Source: Clonostachys chloroleuca
Lineage: Eukaryota > Ascomycota > Sordariomycetes > Hypocreales > Bionectriaceae
Direction of reading: 5' to 3'
Assembly: GCA_037952775.1 (NCBI GenBank)
Contig: JBANAY010000003.1
Span: forward strand, 12,462,001 to 12,526,000
Length of the DNA: 64,000 bases
The notes below the pieces were generated by a model. That model did no database searches. It had not been told where the DNA came from and worked only from the letters and a program-made list of their open reading frames with translations. Made by a program: the position numbers and the translations under genes. Shown here piece by piece: positions 23,349 through 34,543 of this stretch (its first letter is position 1; the number at the start of each line of letters is the position of its first letter).

Positions 23349-25740
23349 TCATCTCAGCGTGAAGAACTTGTACCCCCAAGGCGGTCTCGACGCACCCTCC
23401 GCCCTGGAGTAGTATACCCAGCCGATACCGACTCTTCTCGATACCCCATCAACCGTCACCAGGCCCAGGAAGATGGACTCGATGTCGGGGGCTTCGTGAT
23501 CGTGTCGGCTGTCAGCACGGCAACAAACTCATCGACCTCAGTAGAGCCCTCCACGTCAAATCTAAACTCCCCGCGGTGGCCACCAAACTCAAACGCGTGT
23601 ATCCGCTTGCTTTTGCCCTTCGCTGAGAGTGAAACGTGGGAGGCATTGATGTAGGCCCCTTGGAACCCCACATCCCCGAGTCCCAGTGACTCTATCGCGT
23701 CCTCCTTCCCTGTCATCGCCAGCGCGTCTACATCTATCCCTACGTCTTTTTGAACGTATTCCTGGAGTAATCTAGTTGGCTCAGGCAGATCGTCCGTTTT
23801 TGCTGGTCTGCCTCGCCGGGGAGTACACTTAGAAACGTCCTGCCACTTGATAGTCTTTTTATCGCCTCCATAATGCCAGTTCAGTATCAACATGTGCATT
23901 GGGACATTGTGGTGCGGCGCATAGGAAATGTTTCTTGAGAGCCACAGACTGTCTGCAAAGACGAATTCAACCGGTCCTTCCCAGGATGCCCTGTAGATCA
24001 ACAGTTAGCCAGAGCTTCATCTTGTATAATCTCCCATGGCCTCCTTAATTGCAGGCTGTCTTACCATGACCAAGAGGAAAAGCGGGCTCCCTCTATGTTG
24101 GGGCAGATTCGCCTGTGCGCCTCCTCTGAGGGAAACCAAAGAAGGCCTTTGTGGAAAAGGTGAACAGGGATGCCCTGCGTCTGCTCCAATGATATGGAGC
24201 CAAAGGGTGTGCATTTGTTGAACCTGTTGACGACTCCTTCAAACGCATGCAGTACATCCTCTGGGAAGGAGAGTGTCTTCCGGCTGTAATCCTGCACTGC
24301 GGCCTGGTAGTCTTTCATCGTAAGCGAGCCTGTCAGATCGCCCAAGTATCGATACGGAGTCGGATCCAAATCCTGTCTCAGTTTCCTGTTCCACCATGGC
24401 GGCCCTGTCCTCATCTCCAGTTTCGTCTTCGGGTCGATAGATTCTAGCGCGTATGCCTCTCTCCATTGTAACTTGATACAGTTAAAGAAGAGTTCCTCGG
24501 GGGTGAAGTACAGGCACCGCTGTGAGAGAGCTTGCTCCTGGAATGTCCAGCCTCGCGTGTTCCAGACCGAAGCGCGCACTTCCTCTCCTAGCGATGGCGG
24601 GCATATGCTAAGATGCTCCGTGATCCCGTCATCGATGATGGTAAAGGAGTTGATGGTCCGGCCGTCTCGGTAGCTTACGCCTCTCAGACCAGCGTCTGCA
24701 TTGCTCCCCGACGCAGCAATGAGGGTGACCGCAGCATGATCATACACGTCATCCATGCTCTGGATCATAAACTCCTTGTCCTTTCGATCATCCTGGACGA
24801 TGCAGAGGGTGTCGACCCAAAGATATCGCATGCCAAGAGTCCGCAGGAAGAGCATGGCGTCGTGTATGGTCTGAGGCAGACGACCAGTGCTCAGTTTGTC
24901 AATCGCCTCGGGAGATAGCCCTCCGGGGGTACTCAGCTTGTCAAGGTTGTCAAGTGTAGTGAGCAAGACGGGCTTCTGCCCATTGCTTTCGCCTGGTTGC
25001 AACACGGTCGGAAGTCTCCCCCAAACATAGGAGAGTGCTGCAAAAGCGCAAGCTTCCTTGACGAGAACAAGGCATTGCTTCTCCACGTCTATCAGGCGAA
25101 ACCCATTTCTACTATCGAACATCTCAAAGGTCATCAGCTCTTTGGCTTTGAGAGTATGCTCATGATCGTGACAGAGCTTCAGCCATGTTTTGACGAGTTT
25201 GTAGTCGATCTCCGGTTCTACATCACGCCGGGGGACCAGCGATGCCTCCTTCAACTCAGAGTCATCATAGTCGCCAGGCACAGATTCGATTTCAGCAATG
25301 ATGAAACGGTCCTTCACGCGATCAACTTCTCGTATGACCCTGCGATTCTCGCTGTACCCCGGCGGTCTCACGTCTATGGCCATGAGAAGGCGTGGCTGCG
25401 GATGCTCTATATGACCGTTGATCTTGATAGAGAAAGGGCTGCGACTCTGCATGAAGATCCGGGGGACGGGAGTAGTCTCAGCACACAGACGCTCCGAACT
25501 CCAACCAGGACCCCAATTTTGACGGATTGTCTCCGATATCAAATTGCAAAAGGGGCAGTCTGGCGTGAGATGTTCTGAAAGGGGTCCCATCTTCACCTCG
25601 ACCTTTTCATCTAGCAGCATGGCCCTGACTTCGAGCCTGCTGCACCATTCGCAGAGCTCATTGGGCTGGCGACGACGGCTAGTATCGGTTGCACGGGCTC
25701 TGATGGGCAGATCCGCCGCCAGCGATGCTTTGTTGCCCAT
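23349..25740 (-). CDS. HET-domain (heterokaryon incompatibility) protein
   Basis: A putative non-self recognition/cell-death regulator of about 772 residues. Exon 1 is 24065-25740 and exon 2 is 23349-23990. The intron 23991-24064 (GTAAGA, CTACAG) joins SSWSW to ASWEGPVEF, a WSW-type motif usual at this point in the family. HET signatures are AALSYVWG (about residue 234), the block LRTLGMRYLWVDTLCIVQDD (about 300) and AAVTLIAASG, with GWTFQEQALSQRCLYFT further on. The start chosen is the ATG at 25740 (MGNKASL). Near the C-terminus the frame breaks around 23475-23495. The downstream frame reads DIESIFLGLVTVDG to WGYKFFTLR and is clearly the true end; one extra C in the C5 run (23487-23491 on the plus strand as G) or a nearby one-base insertion joins them. 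Confidence 0.87.
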
Positions 25741-26704
25741 GTTGCCTCGCAATGAATCAATAATGGGGAAGGTCGTCGAACCAAGGCATTGGGGTTGCTC
25801 GAAGTAGGTAATGGCGGTCTTTGCCAGTTGGTCATCCTCCGCTTCCCGCCACCTAAGACCAAGCTGCTACAGTCGTGGTGACCATGGTCATGTGCGAGGA
25901 AGACAGTTAGTGAGGGCAGGGATAAGCATTGCTGAGCTGGTTAGGGATCATCATGTTCGTTAGGCGATCCGCCAGTAATAGTAGCAGCTTACTCCAATCC
26001 AAAGGTGGGTCGGTCATGCTTAGGTATTATCCATCACCACTGTAGGGGACAACCGATGTGAGCACCAGGCAGCGAGGCCAAATCGATATGATCTTTAGGT
26101 AGGTATGTGCTACTTCCTGTTCTGCGGGAGTAGTAGGAGGTAGCCAACTGCTATTACGGCCTCGTAGCAGGTGCTCCGGAGAACTCAAGCGCGCCTTCCT
26201 CACTGACACAACGCCTTGGGCAACACCTCTCTGCTCACCTCCGCTTTTTGCCTGGTGATATACAGTTCCAATTTAACTATTCCATGTTCAAATCTGCCGG
26301 TGCGACACGAGAGGTGGAACGCAAGGCGATGGGTGAAGATACCGGCAAATTGGTACTCTTACGAGCTCAAGACTGTGTTATCTTCTCTACAAGCTTTGCT
26401 AATGCTCACAGGGCGTAGTTATTGCATCGTAAACTGCTCATTTTCAGTCATTGGGGCGAATCCGGATGCGGCTTCATGGTGAATCTTCCAGTCCTGGCCA
26501 TCCTGCATTTTGAACTAGGATTTCTTGGAATTGCCCCTCCCGAAAATCGGAGTCTCCATTGACGCATAACAGCGAGAAAAACTACTTCGGTAAAGCGCCT
26601 CGGGACGCCTCTTAAATTGCTTCATCTACCGCCCATCATCAATCGACACTCTTCTCAGCTCTTCCTCTTGTTTTACAGAGTGCCCGGCAAAAACTACCAC
26701 CGCA
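25741..26704. other. Divergent intergenic region (HET / Lys2-type reductase)
   Basis: No supported gene. It must hold the two divergent promoters. The ~60 bases before 26705 are pyrimidine-rich. Confidence 0.5.
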
Positions 26705-29700
26705 ATGACCGAGCCATTGTTTCCCGACCCCACGTCGGATCTTGGTTGGAGTGATTACATCGGTGCAATCCATGAGATCTTTGGCAAGAATGCTCTTGCG
26801 CACCCTTCACGAGTTTGCGTGACAGAGACCAAGAGCTCTACGTAAGAAAATAGGCTTGTCCAATCCGACTCTCCCAGCTCCAGCTGCTAAGACTTATCCA
26901 GGTCGCCGACGAGAAGCTTCAATTATCAGCAAATATACGAAGCTTCCAACACAATCGCCAACCATCTGCACGATGCTGGCATCACCAATGGAGATGTGGT
27001 CATGATCTTCGCCAACAGAACTGTAGAGCTGATATGCGCATTTATGGGAGTTTTGGTGTGGCCCATCACATCCGCCTCAATTGTGCTCGACTGACCAACA
27101 TCTTCTTGCAGGCTGCTGGAGCTACAGTCACGGTCCTCGACCCGCTGTACCCGCCGCAAAGGCAGCAAAGTAGGCTTTCCTTGCCCTATTCTTGATAAAG
27201 CCGTTCAACTAATGGGGGTAGTCTATCTCGAGTCGGCCCAGCCCAAGGCCATGATCTCAATTGGCAAGACTATTGATGAAAATGGGTTCGTGTGTTTCGT
27301 GCTTGCGTTGCCGCAAACACCCCCCCTCCTCCCCCACACGCCCACCACACACCTCAAATCATCACTATCTCCCTATCGCAACCACCATCATCACGAAATC
27401 ACCTTTACTTGTGCTAACAAGCCATCTCCAGGCCTCTTGCTCCGCTCGTGCAGAAGTATGTCGACGAGCAACTGTCTCTCAAGACCCAGATTCCTGAGCT
27501 CCGAATGAGTGACGACGGCGTCCTCTTTGGCGGAAAGCAGGATGGCGTAGATATCTTCGACACACTACGCTCCAAAGCCTCATCACCCCCCGACGTTCTA
27601 GTCGGCCCAGACTCTGTCTCTGTCATGTCCTTCACTTCAGGATCTGAGGGAAGGCCTAAATGTGTCTTGGGGCGTCATTACAGCTTGGCAAAGTACTTTC
27701 CCTGGATGTCGAAGCGCTTCAACCTCACAGCAGATTCAAAGTTCGCTTGCCTTAGCGGGATTGCCCACGATCCCATTCAGCGAGGTAAGACATGTCAGTG
27801 TGGTAGCGGTCCTGCTTTAGCTGACGCTTGTACATAGACATATTCACACCACTCTTTCTTGGCGCCCATCTTCTAATTCCAGCCAAGGAGGACATCGCAC
27901 ACGAGAAGCTGAGCGAATGGATGCGGGATTGGTCACCCACCGTCACGCACTTGACTCCTGCAATGGGCAATGTGCTTGTGGCAGCATCTAGCGCCAAGTT
28001 TCCCTCCCTGCGTCATGTCTTCTTCGTTGGCGACGTTCTGACAACTCGTGACTGCAAGGCCCTGCAGAGGCTAGGGCCAGCATGCCGCATAGTAAATATG
28101 TACGGAACGACCGAGACTTCCCGGGCCGTCTCTTACTTTGAAATTCCATCCGCCGAAGAGGATCCCGCCGCTTTGGACTCGCTGGGTGACACCATCCCCG
28201 CGGGATGGGGGATGGAGAACGTCCAGGTTCTTGTTGTATCTCAGAAGGATCATAAGACGTTGTGCGGTGTTGGAGAAGTTGGCGAGTTGATGATAAGAGC
28301 TGCCGGACTTTCAGCAGGTTATCTCAATGACCCTAAGCTAAACAAAGAGAAGTTCATCGACAACTGGTTTGTCGATAATAACACGTGGGTAGAGGCTGAT
28401 AGAGCCAAGGACAAGGGAGAGCCGTGGCGCGCCTTTTATAATGGGCCTCATGATAAGCTCTATCGAACGGGAGACCTCGGCCAGTATCTTCCCTCAGGAG
28501 CCGTGCGTGTATCTGGACGAATTGACTCTCAGGTCAAGATTCGTGGCTTCCGGATTGAGCTTAACGAGATTGACGCTAATCTGAGCAACAGCCCTCTTGT
28601 GCAAGACTGCAAGACGCTGGTCCGGAGAAACGCCCATGAGGAGCCTAAGCTTGTCAGTTATATCGTTCCGGAGCTCGCTGAGTGGAAGAGCTGGCTGGAA
28701 GCCAACAATCAAGAAGATCTCAAGGATGAGGGTATCGAGATTGGACCTGCCGTTGTTTACCTCAAGAGGTTTCGTGCCCTTCAGGCGGTTGTTCGTGACC
28801 ATCTCAAGGACCGTCTTGCGTCTCACTCAATACCCTCAGTCTTCATTATGCTGAAGAAGCTTCCTCTTAATCCAAATGGCAAGGTTGATTCCCCGAATCT
28901 GCCTTTCCCTGATGCAGCTCAAATCATGGAGGAAGCCTCGGAAGAGGACCTGGCGAGCTGGGAGTCCCTATCAGACACAGAAAAGACGGTCGCCTCGCTA
29001 TGGGCAACTCTTATCCCAGGCCTAAACGCCAAAACACTCAGACCCGACTCGGACTTTTTCGACTGCGGCGGGCACAGCTTGCTCGCCCAGCAAATGCTGC
29101 TATCTGTACGAAAGAGCCTGAACGCGGACATTCTCATTGGCGTTCTTTATTACCACCCGACTCTGCGAGGTTTGAGCAGTCAGATCGACCAACTACGCAG
29201 TGGTCAAGCTGTCGAAAAGGTGTCCGAATCGAACTATGCTAAATCATTGGATACGTTGATGAAGACGCTGGACGAAAAGTATCAGACAGCGGATCCAGAT
29301 GCCCTGAGCCCATCAAGCGGTGCCACATTCTTCCTCACTGGTGCCACAGGTTTCTTAGGCGCATATCTCGTCAAGGATATCTTGGAGAGGGGGAACACCA
29401 AGCTCATTACACACATCCGTGGAGCCAAGGATGTTTCTTTTGCCAAGGAGCGCTTGAGAAGATCTCTCAAGGGCTATCTATTATGGCAAGACTCATGGGA
29501 GGATAGGATCTCGTGCGTTCTCGGCGACCTGTCCAAGCCTCATCTCGGCCTTGATGATGCCAGTTGGAAGCACATCGCTGAGACAGCAGATGTCATAGTG
29601 CACAATGGTGCCTATGTCCACTGGATTGCCCGATATGAGCAAATGGTAAACAGCAACGTACTCTCTGTTATTGATGCAATGAAGCTCTGCAATGAGGGCA

Positions 29701-30583
29701 AGGCCAAGCTTTTCTCCTTTGTCTCCTCAACTTCGACTCTGGACACCGAATACTACTATAACCTCTCAAGGGACCAGGTCGCCGTCGGCCGCGGCGCCGT
29801 GCTTGAGTCAGACGATACAGAGACCAACCGTCAGGGGGGTTGGGCACTGGTTATGGGCAAACCAAGTGGGTTTCTGAGCAACTGGCTCGCGAGGCTGGCA
29901 AGCGTGGCCTCCGTGGCTCCGTCGTCCGAGCTGGGTACATTCTCGGCGGCCACAATGGTGTGTCCAATACGGATGATTTCTTGATCAGACTCCTCAAGGG
30001 GTGCATCCAGCTGGGCGCCAGGCCTCGCATTATCAATACCGTCAACGCCATCCCAGTCGATCATGTTGCCAAGGTCGTCGTTGCCTCGGCCCTGAACCCG
30101 CTACCCGGGGTGAATGTCTGTCACGTCACTGCGCACCCGAGACTGCGCATGAGCGAGTTTCTCTCCGCGCTGAACTACTACGGATACGATGTTCCTGAAG
30201 TCGACTACGAGGAGTGGAAGACGCGGCTCGAGGAGTTCGTGTTGGCCGGTTCGGTCGAGAAGGATCAGGAGCAGAGTGCGCTCATGCCATTGTTCCACAT
30301 GGCCACATCGGACCTACCGTCGACAACGCGCGCACCTGAGCTGGATGACAGGAACACTGTGGCTGTCCTCAAGGGCGACGCTGATCGCTGGACGGGCGTT
30401 GATGATAGTGCTGGTGAGGGTGTCACGCGCGAGAATATTGGGAGGTATCTGAGGTTCTTGGCAACGATCAAGTTCTTGCCTTTGCCTACCGGCCGTGGGC
30501 GCGAGCTGCCACCTATCTCAGCCGATGTCGAGCAGGCTCAGGCACAATGGGGAGTGGGCGGTCGTGGTGGCACCAGTGCATGA
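26705..30583 (+). CDS. lys2: Alpha-aminoadipate reductase, Lys2 type (A-T-R)
   Basis: Activates L-alpha-aminoadipate, loads it on a carrier Ser and reduces it to the semialdehyde in fungal lysine synthesis. Exons are 26705-26841, 26902-27055, 27112-27169, 27222-27285, 27432-27784 and 27838-30583, about 1170 residues. Signatures are Lys2-like in order: [16 protein letters not shown] and [26 protein letters not shown] (about 342), [29 protein letters not shown], carrier [14 protein letters not shown] with Ser at about 668, reductase [11 protein letters not shown] (about 757), [16 protein letters not shown], and YGQTKW (catalytic Tyr and Lys, about 927-931). The frame breaks at a G6 run (29834-29839); one more G gives [12 protein letters not shown]. 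It could be the housekeeping enzyme or a cluster paralogue, and sequence alone does not decide. Confidence 0.85.
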
Positions 30584-31491
30584 TGTTGACCGCGCTGGAT
30601 GTGATGATGCTGATGGGTGTTTGATCTCAAAGAAACCCTCTAGAGGGAAACGTATGCAAAAGTTTAGCTTTATTAGGGATGATCTATAGGTACAACAACT
30701 CGAGAATCAATTGGCAGTTAAGTCAATATGCTTTGTGCCTCCTACAGTCGTTCTCCAGCCAACGTCCTGTAACTGTAGTAAAGCAACGGCCCTGTGATGC
30801 TCCTCAGAACCGCGAGACTGCCAAAAGTAAGCCGAATCAAAGCTAAGCGGATTAGCGGTCATGACAGGTTCGTTGGGCAATTCCTGTATGTAACCAGTCA
30901 CACTGCTCCAACCCCAAGGCGGGTCATGCTTATTTATGCATGGTGAGACTTTATGTACAGGATCTCAATTATTTTTAGCTGGTGTAACATATCGAGGGAC
31001 GACCGGGGAAAAGCCACCTATATGAAATCTCGAAAATCGCAGCGTAGGAAATTGGCATGTGTTGATTGTCACTAGAATCAGGTACAAACACAAACCTTGC
31101 ATCGCCGGTGTGGCGTCGAAATGAAGTCATAAGGCATGCATCACCGCTTCTCACTAACTCACCTAAGAACCAAAGACATGTGGAACGCTGTCGATCTTCG
31201 CTAGGCCCTTTCTTCAGCTGAGGCATACTACTACTACTGCCTTATGCTTCCCAGCCGAACTGCAGCATGTCTTATTAATAAGAATCCATCCATCCAATGT
31301 ACCTGGCAGGAGTGCGCAGGGCTGAAATGGCCATCTGCGCTTACTTGCCCGATTATACAAGCGGCATGACTGGTCAGGTTTTTGGCTCTTCCACTCTGCC
31401 GTGAGCGAATTTGGCATTCCAGGAGATTGTATAAACGAGGGACGCATCCGTACATTATTTTTTCCTTCCAACACATCGGCACGAGAGCGCC
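30584..31491. other. Intergenic region
   Basis: Between the Lys2-type gene and the ankyrin-family pseudogene. It contains one open minus-strand frame, listed separately. The final 60 bases resemble a promoter/leader. Confidence 0.5.
30707..30964 (-). other. Orphan minus-strand open frame
   Basis: 85 codons between a TGA at 30965-30967 and its own stop at 30707. It has a Trp/Pro motif (HDPPWGWSSVTGYIQ), a sequence-like core (SFDSAYFWQSRGSEEHH) and VGWRTTVGGTKHIDLTAN at the end. The only in-frame ATG is internal (MTANPLS). No family recognised; possibly a 3-prime exon or a relic. Confidence 0.2.
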
Positions 31492-33426
31492 ATGGGTCTT
31501 TTTGCCTCGCTGTGCTGCCTGGGCTCGGCTCGTGACGTTGAGCCCGACCGGCCAAACGACACCCATCACACAGAGAAAAGATCGGCCACGGGAGCAGCCT
31601 CCCGGAATTTTAATCCTCAAGGCCCGTCTACCATCTCTCCGTTCCTCCAGCAGCTGCCAGAATATTCCGACACGCCAATCAAGTCGCTGCTGCAGCCGTA
31701 TCTGGACGACGAGACGCAGCTTCGACAGGCGTTCGCTCGCGGTGACCCTCACGCAGCCGGACTCCCTCACCTCATCCCCCTCTACCCGCATCAGCAGAGC
31801 CTCCTCACGTCTAGAGTCATAGAACGGGATGTCTACGGGCCTGACAAGTACATTTTGCGTCTGCCAGCGGAGAAGGTCGGTCGGCCCGGCGCTCCCGCCG
31901 TTGTGACGTCTTTAGACCAGTACCAGACAAACTTCGAGGCCTTCTCTCATGGTGAGCTCCCATCCAGGCCAATGACGCATATTTTTACGTTCGAGTTTCT
32001 GACATTGGTTTTTTAAAAAAAAACATGTAGCCTCTTTATCTGGCCTAGGTAAATAAATGCAGTCCAGAATTCATCATCAGGACTTGGAGAGACTAACCGC
32101 GTTGTAACACATCCAAGACTGGTCCAATGTCATCGCAGCCGGCTCATCCGCACTCCTCCCTCTTCTCCCAAGACGAGATGATATAGACATATCATTCAAT
32201 CCGGCTGTTGAGAATCCTTTGGAGACATATTTCCAGTACACAACCAATCCCCAATTCCCCATTGCCACTGTATTCTGGTTCATCTGGAAGTAACACGTCG
32301 ATAGGGAAATAGCGAGCGCCAGTGACATTGATCTGTTTCTCTACGGTTTGGATGAAGATCAGGCGACCAGAAAAATCATCCAGATTGAGTCTACCCTCAG
32401 AAAAAACCAACGTCTCCTGACAGATGGTGGTCTGACTTTGCGGACGAACAATGCCATAACCTTCATTTCGCCGAGATGGCCGTATAGGCACGTTCAGGTA
32501 ACATGCACCCCCCTTTTTAAGATTACCACGAGTCATCTTACACATTTTCAGATCATACTCCGTCTGTACAAGTCCATCAGCGAAGTGCTGGCGGGGTTTG
32601 ATGTCGACTGTGCCTGCGTTGCCTACGACGGTCGCCAGGTATACACAACACCAAGAGGGGCTGCCTCGATCATGACACGGACCAATACCATTGATCTAAC
32701 ACGCCGAAGTCCTTGTGGGTGATCCCTTTCTTCAAAATTCAAAAGAGCTTTTCTCACGCTTTAGCAGCATATGAGTATCGTCTATACAAATATCGCAGTC
32801 ACAACTTTGACGTGTACTGGGACTCTCTGGAGAGGTCGCGAATTGACGAATTCATATTCCAAGGGGACCAAAACCCGTCCGAGCTGCACGGACTGGCACG
32901 TCTCCTATTCTTCGAGGAATCCATCCGTAACTACGGAGACGACCAAAACTACCAGAAGAGACGCAGGTTAAAGAAGATCCAGGACGTCGAGGATTCCGCT
33001 CCGAGTGGGTATGCTGACCACGAGATACCTTATGGAGAGAGATTCACCGCACCTAGGTAATACACAGAACTTTTCCCATGCCCTGTGAATGGCTTTTTGT
33101 GTTAACGGATACAAACAGTGTTCGAAGATATGTGGCGCTTCACTCCAAAGAAGCCTATCGATTTGGAACGATTCATGAGGTAATGGAGGAAGGGTCAATC
33201 GCGAGTCAAAACGGCATAGAAGGGAGTCTTCGATTCCTCACAGATGATCCTGGGCGTCAGATGATTGGGAGTTTCCACCCCTTGACAGACGACGATTGGT
33301 ATATATCATTCTTTGGTTGTTCCCCACACGCATCGGAGTCGATTGCTGATGAACCTTTTCTCCAGGACGGACATGGCATACGATATCGGAGCAGAGTCGG
33401 CGGGTCAAGAATCTATCAGCATATAA
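31492..33426 (+). pseudogene. Fungal 'ankyrin repeat protein' family member with in-frame stop
   Basis: Exons 31492-31951, 32118-32497, 32552-32714, 32768-33056, 33119-33298 and 33366-33426 splice cleanly in phase into 511 codons. The product belongs to a widespread fungal family usually labelled ankyrin repeat protein, recognised from ASDIDLFLYGLDEDQATRK, HVQIILRLYKSISEVLAGF, DVDCACVAYDGRQVY, TNTIDLTRRSPSYEYRLYKY and MIGSFHPLTDDDWTDMAYD. No ankyrin repeats follow here. Codon 212 is TAA (32291-32293), lying in frame between VFWFIWK and REIASASDID. No splice option removes it without shifting the frame. Unlike the homopolymer breaks elsewhere, this is a substitution, compatible with CAA to TAA. 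It is either a pseudogene or a base error. Confidence 0.65.
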
Positions 33427-34543
33427 TTGTTAGCCGACTTTCGTTCTGGTTCCTCGGTAAATTTGCTGGGAGTCTGCTCAGGCATGGTCAAAAGTTATCA
33501 GAATCGGCGAAACCAGTGCCGGGTGTTTTGTCCACATTGTGTATACGGAACGGCGAGTGAAGGGTTTCTCATCATTGGAAGAGCTCATATTTAGGAAATG
33601 TTGGAGGGTTTCACCTTACCTTGGATCTTTATCGCAATAATGAAATCGAGCTGCGCAGTATAGTCGCTCTTGGAAAGGAAAAGGGTCAACATTGCTCAGC
33701 TCAGGGGGAGAGGGCTCCTTAAATAGCTGGACTTATTAAACATGAAATATATTGCTCAAACTACATTCAGCAGCTCAATTTCGATCATTTTGGCACCAGC
33801 ATACGTCCAGCTACGTGGATGCTGCCCTAGCTGTGTCCTCGTTGGGGAAAGTGTTGATGCTACTCACCATTTGTCTTTATGAGTCACTGTGACTAACTAC
33901 TCCAACTACGCACGTACCCAGTAGCTAATGAAATATGGCGCACCGAATAACAAGTCTTACCCTCTCATATAGGTGTGATACCTACTGGTCCTCCTTCATT
34001 GGTAGTTGATATTGTATCTCCATCTCATTTCTACGTCAAGGGCCTGAGTGTGCCACCTTGGGTGAGTAGCAGGCATGATATGCCCACGTATCAGACAGGA
34101 AGGCAGGCAGAACTGTTCCACTGCTGAAATAAACAGCAGTTTAATATTAATCCTAAATGCTGCCTATTGCAATAATTGCTGGTTCTCCTCGAAGCCGTGG
34201 CTGCTTTCCTTTCCTCCACATAGCTAATCCAGTCCACTCTACACTAACCCAGCAGCAAGGAAGGGACATATCACGACTACGGAGGGCGAAATTTGTGAGT
34301 TGAAAAGGGGGGTGGGGTGGAGTCAACCCAAGCAGCTAAAAGGAGACGTTCTTGGGCCACATACGACATAGCGACCTTGGAAAGGAGGTTGGGCGACTCT
34401 TGTAGTCCATCAACCAACAGCATAACATGTGTACCTAAGAGAAGAGCAACCGGGGAGTTACATGGCCCGTAAGTCCTTGATCCATTTAGTTGTTTTGGCT
34501 CCCTACAAAAGAGAACCAAACCTCTAAGATCATCTGAGGATTT
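33427..34543. other. Convergent intergenic region
   Basis: Terminator space for two converging genes. A/T-rich, with scattered stops in all frames and no supported gene. Confidence 0.5.

Noticed and set aside
33366..33560. Unspliced C-terminal extension of the ankyrin-family gene to 33560
   Set aside because: A GTATAT..CTCCAG intron (33299-33365) gives the expected DDDWTDMAYD ending, which fits the family better.
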